Assembly: GCA_028713595.1 (NCBI GenBank)
Contig: JAQTNZ010000067.1
Coordinates: 1 to 8,993 of the forward strand
Source of the DNA: Methylovulum sp.
GTDB lineage: Bacteria > Pseudomonadota > Gammaproteobacteria > Methylococcales > Methylomonadaceae
Direction of reading: 5' to 3'
Length of the DNA stretch: 8,993 nucleotides
Positions 1-6,620 of the stretch are shown piece after piece. Position 1 is the first letter of the stretch. Each line of letters begins with the position of its first letter. The translations under genes and the position numbers were made by a program. A model generated the notes under the pieces. The model did no database searches and was not told the DNA's origin. It saw only the letters and a list, made by a program, of their open reading frames with translations.

Positions 1-42
1 GCCCAAAAGGCTGGCACGGACGGATTAAGCCGATAGCGGAGC

Positions 43-792
43 TTAGGCGGCCCCACAGCATTTTTTATATTTCTTGCCGCTACCGCAATGGCAAGGGTCG
101 TTGCGGCCTAACTTAAGCGTATTGACAACGGGCGTGGCCGCCGCTTTCGGCGCGTTTGCCAACATCACTTTAGTGCCATAAATTTGCAGGGTTTTTACGG
201 CAATCGGCACGTTAGGGAACAGGGAGGCGGCCAGCATATCATCGTTGGCTTCTTCGCCCTGTTCGGTAATCAGCTTCTTAAGTTCGGCGATTTTCGCCTT
301 GTCAAACGTGCTGAAATCTTTGGTTATCATACATACGAACAGCTTGGCGCTATTGCGGATAGCCAGCAAATCATGATCGTTAGCTCTTAAGCGTTCGCTT
401 TTTTTGCCAAACCAGAACTCTTCGTTAATCAACAGGCCAATATAAAAGCCTTGGCACCAGCCGTAAGCGGCTTCCGCCATCGCATCATCAAGCTGGTCAA
501 AATCGTAGGGGAAGTTTAACTGGTTGTTTACAAACAACTCGTGGTACGCCTCATGCACAGCGGCAGCGGCGGTGTCCAGGCCATTGATCTGGTTTTCGGT
601 CAAGGGGGGGCGTTCGCCATAAAAAAGAGCCGATAGCCAGACTAACGGATTGTTTTTATTAGGCGTAATCATTTGTGCATAGAACAGGCCACGGATTTCA
701 TCAAGGCCCAGATGCTTTTCCTCGTCAACAATATCGGTCAGACAATTTTCTAAGCTGTGCTCGAGGTCGTTCAATAAATTCTTGTCAATCAT
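43..792 (-). CDS. YecA/UPF0149 family protein with C-terminal SEC-C zinc motif
   Basis: A 249-aa soluble protein in two parts. Residues about 1-170 match the helical UPF0149 (YecA/YgfB-like) pattern: an N-terminal [10 protein letters not shown] segment, an [12 protein letters not shown] segment and a conserved [11 protein letters not shown] helix. Residues 229-247 form a SEC-C motif, [11 protein letters not shown] followed by KKYKKCC, with the C-x-C-x8-C-C spacing (C234, C236, C245, C246). SEC-C binds zinc; in SecA it contacts SecB and the ribosome, and E. coli YecA has the same UPF0149 plus SEC-C layout. That layout and the overall length fit YecA. The cellular role is poorly defined, probably ribosome- or chaperone-associated, which is inference. 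The start is the first ATG. No good Shine-Dalgarno precedes it, but a TATAAT-like hexamer on the minus strand lies at 809-814. It lies downstream of the unrecognised 180-aa gene on the same strand, with a possible terminator between. Confidence 0.9.
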   Translation of the reverse strand: MIDKNLLNDLEHSLENCLTDIVDEEKHLGLDEIRGLFYAQMITPNKNNPLVWLSALFYGERPPLTENQINGLDTAAAAVHEAYHELFVNNQLNFPYDFDQLDDAMAEAAYGWCQGFYIGLLINEEFWFGKKSERLRANDHDLLAIRNSAKLFVCMITKDFSTFDKAKIAELKKLITEQGEEANDDMLAASLFPNVPIAVKTLQIYGTKVMLANAPKAAATPVVNTLKLGRNDPCHCGSGKKYKKCCGAA

Positions 793-821
793 AAGAGTTG
801 TTTTAATTATTATAAGTATGT

Positions 822-865
822 TAAAAGTTACGGCCTACAGAGCCAATCCCCCTGCCGCGTAACTT
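822..865 (-). terminator. Possible intrinsic terminator after the 180-aa gene
   Basis: Read on the minus strand, an AAGTTACG...GC arm (854-865) pairs with GCCGTAACTT (825-834) across a loop of about 19 nt, with a two-base bulge. A short run of four T follows (823-826). It lies 10 bp past the stop of the 180-aa gene and before the SEC-C gene. The loop is long and the T run short, so termination is only plausible. Confidence 0.4.
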
Positions 866-874
866 ATCAATAGT

Positions 875-1417
875 TTATTGCAGGCTGGGTTTTGAATACA
901 AATTATTAAACAAGCGCACCACCACAAACAGCATGGTTTTGGTCAAATCCACCGTGCTCCCGTCATTTTGGTTATCTGCCGCCAAATCATCAACGCCTTC
1001 GTTTAAAAATTGCAATAACGCGTTTTGCTGCACTTCGCCCGGCTTAGGCTTAAAAAAATCTTCCTTGATACGTTGGCTGCGTTTGTCATTGATAAAGCGG
1101 CCTTCCATCAACGGCTTCAACTCCTTATCCAGCAGCCCCGCCTGCCTTTCCATCCACGTCGGGTCGTCTTTGTATTTGGGCAGGTTGCCAAACACTTTTT
1201 TATAAACACAGGCGATGTCAAAGCATAAATCCATAAACAAATTCGCCATGTCTTCATTGCGCTCGGCAATAATCGATGGGAACGTTTTGAAAATGGTTTG
1301 GAAAAACATCGGCTGGTCAATCTCAAGCTGGATCATCAGGCGCTTACCGCTCTCCTGATCCATGCTCCTGGCATATTCCAGAGCTTGGTAAAGCTCTTGT
1401 GTGTAAAGTACGTGCAT
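875..1417 (-). CDS. Conserved-looking hypothetical protein, 180 aa
   Basis: I do not recognise a family. It is a soluble, mostly helical-looking protein with no signal peptide and no membrane segment. The N-terminal half is rich in Met, Phe and Asp/Glu (around IIAERNEDMANLFMDLC). The middle contains a charged stretch (KDDPTWMERQAGLLDKELKPLMEG broken across residues 84-107). The C-terminus has a short hydrophobic helix, TMLFVVVRLFNNLY (about 161-174). The ATG start is supported by AGGA on the minus strand at 1423-1426, five bases upstream. Codon use matches the flanking SEC-C gene, so it looks resident rather than acquired. It may be co-transcribed with that gene, although a terminator-like hairpin separates them. 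Its 5' side abuts the AT-rich block that starts near 1480. Confidence 0.75.
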   Translation of the reverse strand: MHVLYTQELYQALEYARSMDQESGKRLMIQLEIDQPMFFQTIFKTFPSIIAERNEDMANLFMDLCFDIACVYKKVFGNLPKYKDDPTWMERQAGLLDKELKPLMEGRFINDKRSQRIKEDFFKPKPGEVQQNALLQFLNEGVDDLAADNQNDGSTVDLTKTMLFVVVRLFNNLYSKPSLQ

Positions 1418-1699
1418 CTTTGTCCTGTGATTTATCGGTAAAATAAACCGCTATCATATCATGATGGACGGGGTTTGCTGGGCAGGGAAAGATAGAAAGT
1501 ATTGCCATCATCTGGTTGTGACATTAGTAAAAATTTATGGAAAATAGTTTGATTGGTTGGTGTGACTTGGTAATTTGAAATTTAAAATAAATTTATGCCC
1601 TTTTTAACGTATCCAGTGTCTCTTTATTTTAATGTAAAATTTCTTGTTTTAACTCCTCAATTGAGGGAGAATAACAGGAAATAAATTAGAGGTAAGTTA
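1418..1699. other. Intergenic region, left boundary of AT-rich block
   Basis: This is a divergent spacer between the minus-strand 180-aa gene and the plus-strand HTH-ImmA module. I see no gene in it. Composition changes visibly around 1480-1510, from mixed sequence to AT-rich sequence (runs such as TTTAAAATAAATTTATG) that continues through 3690. Promoters for both flanking genes should lie here. TTAACG at 1604-1609 with TTTAAT at 1628-1633 (18-bp spacer) is one weak plus-strand candidate. Confidence 0.5.
1652..1670. promoter_or_regulatory. Candidate operator palindrome upstream of the HTH-ImmA module
   Basis: CTCAATTGAG (1656-1665) is a perfect 10-bp palindrome. It extends to CTCCTCAA/TTGAGGGAG with one unmatched G. 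It lies about 30 bp upstream of the start of the 213-aa gene, where a repressor would overlap the promoter or leader. XRE-type HTH proteins usually bind such short dyads as dimers, and the second gene of the module carries an XRE HTH, so autoregulation is a reasonable inference. The binding protein itself is not shown by the sequence. Confidence 0.4.
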
Positions 1700-2341
1700 A
1701 TGTCTGCACAGCTAAATATTTTTACAAAATCTAAAGAAGTCGAAGACCAACTATCTTTACTTAATACACCAATTGAAATTTTGATAGAAACCTTAAAAAA
1801 AGGACAAGCTGCTAGAAATACAGCAACAAAATATGATCCGCCTAATACGGCAGGAAATAATGCACACTCAGGAACTGTAAGAGCATTAAGAGAGTTCTTA
1901 ATTCCCTTAGGCTGGATAAAAAATCAGATTCGCAATGTATCTCTCACAAGCAACCCCCAAAATTCTGTTTCAATTGTTGTGTACAGTGGTGATATAAATG
2001 TAGGCATTGACGATAATGGAGCGACTCCAAGTACAAGAAACCGCAAAGGAAAGCAAGCACAATTATATACTCAAAAAAACTTTGATATTTTCGATACTTT
2101 TTATGAATACGACATCGAAAAGCCTGAATATGAAACCTGGGTGCTTCTGTATTACTATGACTCTAAAAATGCCCAGATAAGAGCTGAGCTTTCTTTGCCC
2201 ATTAATATGAGTAATCGTGGTTATATTGATGGTTGGAGCAAAAGAATAATATTAGGCCCAATTCTACTTAATAAAACAACCCCGCCAGATTTTGATAATT
2301 CTCAAGATTTCGATATTCCGATAAAGCGTCGTAAAAAATGA
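1700..2341 (+). CDS. Unknown 213-aa protein coupled to HTH-ImmA peptidase
   Basis: First gene of an AT-rich two-gene operon. No domain is assigned with confidence. There is no signal peptide or membrane segment. The N-terminal part (about 18-72) looks helical and contains ARNTATKYDPPNTAG and a REFLIPLGW segment. The middle (about 80-150) looks like beta strands and loops (VSIVVYSGDINVGIDDNG). A strand-rich part (ETWVLLYYYDSKNAQIRAEL) follows, then a GWSKRIILGPI helix or strand. The extreme C-terminus is basic (KRRKK). From memory, proteins of this general form occur directly upstream of ImmA/IrrE peptidases in other proteobacteria, but I cannot verify that. The ATG start has a good Shine-Dalgarno, AGAGG at 1688-1692, seven bases upstream. 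Its TGA overlaps the next ATG (ATGA), so the two are translationally coupled. It could be the effector or toxin, or a substrate or ligand-sensing partner, of the peptidase. Confidence 0.85.
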   Translation: MSAQLNIFTKSKEVEDQLSLLNTPIEILIETLKKGQAARNTATKYDPPNTAGNNAHSGTVRALREFLIPLGWIKNQIRNVSLTSNPQNSVSIVVYSGDINVGIDDNGATPSTRNRKGKQAQLYTQKNFDIFDTFYEYDIEKPEYETWVLLYYYDSKNAQIRAELSLPINMSNRGYIDGWSKRIILGPILLNKTTPPDFDNSQDFDIPIKRRKK

Positions 2342-3474
2342 CTTCATTAGATTTCAATCCTAAAAGATTAAAATTAGCTAGAGCTAGGCGATCTTTAACT
2401 ATTAAATTATTAGCCGAGGCTATCGGCATGACTAGCAGAATAGTTTCAGCATATGAAAATGGTAGTAGTGAGCCGCCAGCTTCTACATTAAAAAATATTG
2501 CACTAACTCTCAATTATCCAGAAGCATTTTTTATGGATGAATATATTGAAGAGATTGATTATGAATGCGTAAGTTTTCGCTCAATGAAAGCAATGACAGC
2601 TTTGCAAAGAAATGCTGCATTAGCTGCTGCGCAAATAGCTATGCTATTCAATGATTGGCTTGAAGCTAATTTTGAATTACCAATATCAGACTTATGTAAT
2701 TTTCGTGAAAGTGAAATTGAAAATCCAGAAACTGCCGCGCGTGTTTTACGAGAAAAATGGGGGTTAGGTGAATTGCCTATAAAAAATATGATCCATTTAC
2801 TTGAGGCTAAAGGTGTTAAAGTTTTTTCGCTTGCCGAAAAAAATAAAGAGGTAGATGCCTTTTCTTTCTGGAAAAACGGAACCGCATTTATATTTTTGAA
2901 TACCCAAAAATCAGCAGAACGTAGTCGCTTTGATGCTGCGCATGAACTAGGTCATTTGTTGTTACATAAACATGGAACACAAATAAGTGAAGACAGTCAG
3001 CAAAAAGAGGATAAACGTGCTGTTGAAAGGGAGGCCGATAAATTTGCCTCAGCATTTCTTATGCCTGAAGCTAGTGTTAGAGCTAATGCGCATATTTTTG
3101 CAACAATTGAAGGTTTAATTCAATTAAAAAAAGTATGGCGCGTATCTATCGCGTCTTTAGTGCGTAGATTATTTGATCTAAAGTTGATAACTGAATGGCA
3201 ATATAGAACATTAAATATAGAGATGTCTAAGCGAGGAATGTTAAAAAGAGAGCCAGAAGGGATTGACAAGGAAAAGTCACAAATTATCGATAAGGCCTTT
3301 AAAACTCTTTGGAAAGAAGGTATTACTCGAAAAGACATCGCTCGACAATTACATTTACCAATAGAAGAAATAGACCAACTTGCTTTTATCGGATTATCTG
3401 TTAGAAGTACGGAATCATCGGAATTTGATATAAATAAACGCCCCGAAACAGAGTTACGTTTAGTGGGATCATAG
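2338..3474 (+). CDS. XRE-HTH / ImmA-IrrE family zinc metallopeptidase fusion
   Basis: A 378-aa protein. An XRE/Cro-type helix-turn-helix occupies residues about 8-62 (LAEAIGMTSRIVSAYENGS is the recognition region). The ImmA/IrrE (COG2856) peptidase domain follows at about 130-260. The zinc motif HELGH is at residues 202-206, with the downstream EREAD at 230-234 providing the usual third ligand glutamate, then FASAFLMP. Related enzymes include Bacillus ImmA, which cleaves the ImmR repressor, and Deinococcus IrrE/PprI, which cleaves the repressor DdrO after DNA damage. Residues about 310-345 (KEGITRKDIARQLHLPIEEI) look like a second, C-terminal helix-turn-helix. The start overlaps the preceding stop by ATGA. 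As the protein carries both DNA-binding and peptidase parts, it probably represses its own operon and acts on, or in response to, a partner. The catalytic residues appear intact. The codons are much more AT-rich than those of flanking genes, indicating transfer. Confidence 0.93.
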   Translation: MTSLDFNPKRLKLARARRSLTIKLLAEAIGMTSRIVSAYENGSSEPPASTLKNIALTLNYPEAFFMDEYIEEIDYECVSFRSMKAMTALQRNAALAAAQIAMLFNDWLEANFELPISDLCNFRESEIENPETAARVLREKWGLGELPIKNMIHLLEAKGVKVFSLAEKNKEVDAFSFWKNGTAFIFLNTQKSAERSRFDAAHELGHLLLHKHGTQISEDSQQKEDKRAVEREADKFASAFLMPEASVRANAHIFATIEGLIQLKKVWRVSIASLVRRLFDLKLITEWQYRTLNIEMSKRGMLKREPEGIDKEKSQIIDKAFKTLWKEGITRKDIARQLHLPIEEIDQLAFIGLSVRSTESSEFDINKRPETELRLVGS

Positions 3475-3489
3475 GATATATTTGAGGTA

Positions 3490-3519
3490 GAAGTGCATTA
3501 CTTACGGTCGATACACTTC
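3490..3519 (+). terminator. Weak hairpin after the HTH-ImmA operon
   Basis: GAAGTGCAT (3490-3498) pairs with ATACACTTC (3511-3519), with one C-A mismatch and a 12-nt loop, 15 bp after the operon's TAG. The following sequence is AT-rich, but there is no clean T run. A second AT-only inverted repeat, ATTTTATA/TATAAAAT, lies at 3529-3553. Together they are the best terminator candidates I can see for the operon. Confidence 0.35.
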
Positions 3520-3628
3520 ATTCAATAAATTTTATATCATTGTTTTATAAAATATATTTATGTATTTATCCATGATAAGGCACATTAAGATGCGGATAGT
3601 CCACAGTAACAAACTGTTAAGACAACAG

Positions 3629-3695
3629 CACTCTCCGGCAATTGATATAATATTGAGCTGATGCATATATTACCCATGTAATTGATGTCGTTACC
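3629..3695 (-). pseudogene. Diverged remnant of a pmbA 3' end
   Basis: Read on the minus strand, this stretch starts GGTAACGACATCAATTAC. Its translation, GNDINYMGNICISSIL, aligns without gaps to the PmbA C-terminal segment GNDVDYRGNIRTGSIL encoded at 4495-4542, with 10 of 16 residues identical. At DNA level the first 47 bases match at 33 positions. After a net 10-base deletion, the final 14 bases (minus-strand ATTGCCGGAGAGTG) are identical to the real pmbA end at 4466-4479. The pmbA stop is lost (TGC replaces TGA) and the tail is out of frame. Many differences are synonymous third-position changes, so the copy probably diverged as functional coding DNA before it was stranded here. The upstream Uma2 gene takes its TAA stop from inside this remnant. 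Confidence 0.75.
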
Positions 3696-4266
3696 CAAGC
3701 CCGCGCACTTCATCGTTATCAACCCGTTCATAAATCTCCGCCACCGTTAGGGTTAGGCCTATCGCTTCAAAGCATACGGTATCGCCCCAGAAATAATGCT
3801 GGGACACCCAGCCCGCGCTTTTCCGGCACACTTCCACATCGACAAAATCTTGCTCAATCAGCACATATTCCTGCAAGCTGGGCAGGCTTTGGTAGGCGTT
3901 GCGTTTGGTGGTTTCATCCATGCGCCGCGAGGATTTTGACAGCACTTCGACAATGAGCGTGGGGGCTTCGGTGTAGTAGTCGTTTGCGGTTTGCTCGTCG
4001 CAGATTACCATAGCATCGGGGTAAAAGAATTGGTTGCCGACTTTGATTTTTAAGTTGGAGGCATAAGGTATACACGGCTTGTTTTGCAAATGATTGCCAA
4101 AATGGCGGTAAACATTACCGGCAATCTTTTCATGATTCCGGCTTGCCCCTGCCATTGCATAGACCGCCCCATCCATATATTCATGGCGGATGTCGCTGAT
4201 TAATTCACCCGCCAAATACTCTTCTTCACTAATCCACGTTTCTTTCGCTTTTAAGTTCGCTGACAT
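3691..4266 (-). CDS. Uma2 family (DUF820) putative endonuclease
   Basis: A 191-aa protein with the Uma2 restriction-endonuclease-like (PD-(D/E)xK) pattern. E29 lies in RHEYMDG, P83-D84 in FYPDAMVICDE, E107 in LIVEVLSKSSRR, and K121 in the following helix (DETTKRNAYQ). Length and order fit the family. Uma2 proteins are abundant in cyanobacteria and scattered in other bacteria. Their biological role is unsettled, though the fold predicts DNA cleavage. The ATG start is preceded by AGGGGG on the minus strand, five bases away. Upstream is pmbA on the same strand, with its own terminator, so the gene probably has its own promoter. The final residues (NDEVRGLG) and the stop run into the pmbA-like remnant at 3629-3695, so the C-terminus may have been created at a recombination junction. 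Composition resembles the host-like flank, not the AT-rich block. Confidence 0.9.
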   Translation of the reverse strand: MSANLKAKETWISEEEYLAGELISDIRHEYMDGAVYAMAGASRNHEKIAGNVYRHFGNHLQNKPCIPYASNLKIKVGNQFFYPDAMVICDEQTANDYYTEAPTLIVEVLSKSSRRMDETTKRNAYQSLPSLQEYVLIEQDFVDVEVCRKSAGWVSQHYFWGDTVCFEAIGLTLTVAEIYERVDNDEVRGLG

Positions 4267-4396
4267 GGCCGCCCCCTACTCTTATACGGTTAAGCCCTAA
4301 GGCTTGTTGGCTAAAAATAATGGTTCTATATGTATTTTAGGGATTTTTGCCATTGATAAATATAGTGCAAAAAGACCTTAAACCTCATATAAAGCC

Positions 4397-4454
4397 TAAA
4401 AATCATCCTCACGAAAGGCCGCAACGGCAAACACTGCCCGTCCTTCATGAGGAT
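4397..4454 (-). terminator. Intrinsic terminator of pmbA
   Basis: On the minus strand, ATCCTCATGAAGG (4442-4454) pairs with CCTTTCGTGAGGAT (4405-4418), with one bulge and one G-T-type mismatch, across a loop of about 23 nt. A run of five T (4398-4402) follows two bases later. It begins 11 bp after the pmbA TGA, the classic position for a Rho-independent terminator, and it insulates the Uma2 gene. Confidence 0.6.
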
Positions 4455-4464
4455 AACCCCGTCA

Positions 4465-5797
4465 TCACTCTCCGGCAATGGACATTTTCTCCAGCAATAT
4501 CGAGCCGGTGCGGATGTTGCCGCGATAATCGACATCGTTACCGATGGCGACTATCTGCTTAAACATGTCCTTAAGATTACCGGCGATCGTGATTTCTTCC
4601 ACCGGATATTGGATGATACCGTTTTCTACCCAAAAGCCCGCCGCTCCGCGTGAGTAGTCGCCTGTGACCATGTTTACGCCTTGACCCATCAGTTCGGTGA
4701 CTAATAAGCCGGTGTCCATTTGTTTTAACAGCGCGGCAAAATCTTGCCCGCCTGGGGTGATGGTCAGGTTATGCACGCCACCTGAATTGCCGGTGCTTTG
4801 TAAGCCGAGTTTGCGGGCCGAATAAGTGCTTAACACATAGCCCCGGAGGATGCCGTCGCTGACCAAATCACGGGCTTGGGTCGCCACGCCTTCGCCATCA
4901 AAAGAGGCGCTGCCTAAGCCGCCCAATAAATAAGGCTGTTCGTAAATGTGGACAAAGTCAGGGAAGATTTGTGTGTCCAGCGCATCCAGCAAAAACGAGG
5001 ATTTACGGTATAAGTTGCCACCGCTGATCGCGCCGATAAATGAGCCTAACAGGCCGGTGGCGACTTCTGCGCTGTACAGCACCGGACATTGGCGGGTGCT
5101 TAAGCTACGGGCCTCTAGGCGGCGGACAGTACGCTCACCCGCTTTAGCACCAACGCTGGCGGCGGATTCTAAGTTATTAGCATTTCTGGCGACGGTGTAC
5201 CAGTAATCGCGCTGCATACTGTCGCCCCGTTGTGCCAACACCGAGCAGCTTAAGGAATGGCGGGTGGAGGCGTAGCCTTGCAAAAAAGCCTAAGGTGTTG
5301 CCTAAGACACGGACACCCTGATGGGTGTTGACCGAAGCGCCTTCCGAGTTGCTGATTTCAGGATGGAAGTTGCGGGCCGCGTCTTCACATTCGATAGCCA
5401 AGGCAATCGCTTGGTCAGCGCTGAGCTGCCACGGGTGATAAAGGTTAAGGTCAGGGAATTGGCTTTGCAACAAGCTGGGGTCAGGCAGGCCCGCGTACTC
5501 GTCCGCGCTGGTGTAACGGGCTATGCTACAGGCGGCGCTGACGGTTTCTTTAATGGATTCGGGCGATAAGTCGGTGGTGCTGGCGGAGCCTTTGCGCTGC
5601 CCAAAATAGACGGTGATGCCTAGGCCTTGGTCGCAATGGTGTTCGATGGTCTCGACATCGCCTAGGCGCACCGATACCGACAAGCCGTTTTCTTGGCTAA
5701 GTCCGGCTTCGGCGGCACTGGCCCCTTGTTGCGTGGCTTCGTCCAGCAAATTTTGGACAAGGTTTTTTAGCGCGTTGATGTGTTCTTGTGGTTGCAC
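4465..5797 (-). pseudogene. pmbA: pmbA (tldE), metalloprotease subunit, with a single-base frameshift
   Basis: PmbA/TldE is the partner of TldD in the cytosolic heteromeric TldD-TldE protease, which degrades unfolded peptides and matures microcin-like precursors. The TldD subunit carries the HExxxH zinc site; PmbA is the partner without it. The reading frame is split. The first 5' part (5177-5797) is PmbA through SEGASVNTHQGVRVLGNTLGF, then shifts to nonsense. The second part (4465-5283) resumes with LQGYASTRHSLS and continues to the perfectly PmbA-like C-terminus (ELMGQGVNMVTGDYSRGAAG, EITIAGNLKDMF). Removing one T from the six-T coding-strand run (5282-5287) restores a 443-aa protein, close to the 450 aa of E. 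coli. The start is GTG at 5795-5797 with AAGGA six bases upstream. The TTG that appears to open the second part is an artefact. Everything past the break is well conserved, so a homopolymer sequencing error or a very recent mutation is likely. Confidence 0.92.
4466..4542 (-). repeat. pmbA 3'-end copy paired with the remnant at 3629-3695
   Basis: This is the intact counterpart of the diverged remnant, lying inside the pmbA coding region and in the same orientation. The exact shared core is 14 bp, CACTCTCCGGCAAT on the plus strand, at 4466-4479 and 3629-3642. The two copies flank the Uma2 gene and the pmbA terminator, about 0.77 kb in all, as imperfect direct repeats. Confidence 0.7.
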
Positions 5798-5808
5798 AGG
5801 TTGTCCTT
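5795..5808 (-). promoter_or_regulatory. Ribosome binding site that fixes the GTG start of pmbA
   Basis: On the minus strand, AAGGA (5804-5808) is followed by a six-base spacer and GTG (5795-5797). No ATG nearby lies in the PmbA frame, and this start gives an N-terminus of the usual PmbA length. Confidence 0.75.
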
Positions 5809-5974
5809 ATTCGACAATGAGGTTGCAGGGGGTACGTTTGCGCACCGTTGGATGTTTAAGCACGGGATGGCTAAAGCGGCTGTCAAACCTACAATACCCA
5901 AAAGGATTATGATGGGGGTAGGGTGTGGATTTCGCAAGTCCGCATTATAGGCCTATCTTACCGTGCTAGTGTCC

Positions 5975-6031
5975 AGACAGCGTAACCGCCATCCGGCCAA
6001 ATGCCAACCGGATAGTAAGCCGTGCTGTCAA
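5975..6031. repeat. Imperfect extended hairpin downstream of the membrane-protein gene
   Basis: Nested inverted repeats: GACAGC near 5976 pairs with GCTGTC near 6025, and ATCCGG (5991-5996) with CCGGAT (6008-6013), with mispaired segments between. The 263-bp gap between pmbA and the membrane-protein gene also has a perfect ATAGGCCTAT palindrome at 5947-5956. It has no T run on either strand, so it may be a REP-like element or a structured transcript end. I see no gene in this gap. Confidence 0.4.
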
Positions 6032-6060
6032 AGGCCTGATCCTAAGCTTAAGCGTATCGT

Positions 6061-6459
6061 TCAACACTTACCATAAACGCCCGCCACGGTTTTAAAAAAC
6101 CACAGCGGCCTCGTTAAGATGATGGCAAAAGCGATGACGGGTGTAACGGGTACGGGGGCGATGTCAATGATAAATAATGCCAACAAACTTAAGCCGCATT
6201 TGATCCTGGCCTGGCGCGTGTGCAGGGCGGTAGCGGGGGTAAGGATGGGCAAGGGTCGCTGGGCGTAGACATTGTTGGTGAGCGCCCAAAACCATGCGGG
6301 TCTCATGATGACGATAGACATGCCTATTAGGCAGCCCGGTGAAACCGGCCCGAAGCCAATAATGGCAAAAACGGCGAAGACACTGAGGCATTTAAGTTGG
6401 CTGGGGTTCATAGGAGTGTGTATAAGGTTGTTAAGGTTTTCAGCGGCTAGGCTCTTCAT
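6061..6459 (-). CDS. Small membrane protein with an internal tandem duplication
   Basis: A protein of up to 132 aa with no recognised family. Two hydrophobic blocks (about 24-60 and 88-122) predict an inner-membrane protein with two to four membrane segments. Residues 23-66 and 87-130 align without a single gap: 14 of 44 positions are identical, following K-C...I-I...P-V...I...I...R-P-x-W-F...V-Y, for example IVIMRPAWFW against IILTRPLWFF. So the protein is two copies of a roughly 44-residue helical hairpin unit joined by a polar linker (NVYAQRPL to TRQARI). The start is uncertain: the first ATG gives 132 aa, an ATG at residue 18 (MNPSQLK) gives 115 aa, and neither has a clear Shine-Dalgarno. 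The duplicated pattern argues strongly that this is a real gene. Function unknown. Confidence 0.65.
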   Translation of the reverse strand: MKSLAAENLNNLIHTPMNPSQLKCLSVFAVFAIIGFGPVSPGCLIGMSIVIMRPAWFWALTNNVYAQRPLPILTPATALHTRQARIKCGLSLLALFIIDIAPVPVTPVIAFAIILTRPLWFFKTVAGVYGKC

Positions 6460-6547
6460 GGGTTAATAAAAGGAATTTAAGCATAGGCCCACGGGTTTTA
6501 TCTGAAAAATTGCTTCCCGCCAACCTACCATAAAAATTTCTTGTACC

Positions 6548-6577
6548 TGCATCACATTTTCCAAATAAGGTTATAAT
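6548..6577 (+). promoter_or_regulatory. Candidate promoter of the exported-protein gene
   Basis: A perfect TATAAT -10 box lies at 6572-6577. The best -35 at normal spacing is a weak TGCATC at 6548-6553 (18-bp spacer). Predicted transcription would begin near 6584, giving a leader of about 65 nt that includes the hairpin at 6597-6620. Confidence 0.45.
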
Positions 6578-6596
6578 TCTGACCAGTGTTTTTACC

Positions 6597-6620
6597 AAGC
6601 GTCCCGATTACGCTTTTTTT
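6597..6620 (+). terminator. Terminator-like hairpin in the 5' leader (possible attenuator)
   Basis: AAGCGT (6597-6602), loop CCCGATT, ACGCTT (6610-6615), then T through 6620, giving seven consecutive T from 6614. This is the form of an intrinsic terminator, with a short but perfect 6-bp stem. It sits after the TATAAT box and before the ribosome binding site. No plus-strand gene upstream needs a terminator here. Confidence 0.5.

Noticed and set aside
36..49. Resemblance of GCGGAGCTTAGGC to the arm of the palindrome at 8286-8333.
   Set aside because: Only about nine bases match, without an inverted partner here; this is expected by chance and lies at the end of the SEC-C gene.
5177..5283. The overlap of two apparent genes inside pmbA, the second opening with TTG.
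   Set aside because: It is an artefact of the one-base frameshift; the overlapping stretch after the six-T run is PmbA-like in one frame only.
5807..5935. Two short open frames on the minus strand just upstream of pmbA, one ending HPTVRKRTPCNLIVE right before the pmbA ribosome binding site, the other with a hydrophobic PIIILLGIVGLTAALAIP stretch.
   Set aside because: Both are about 40-55 codons, lack ATG starts with ribosome binding sites, and overlap each other; the second also runs into pmbA. Neither matches a family I know. The first could be a gene remnant, but I cannot support it.
5925..5945. Near-palindrome GGATTTCGCAAGTCC that looks like part of a REP element.
   Set aside because: The symmetry is imperfect, the stem is very short, and no second copy is seen in the window.
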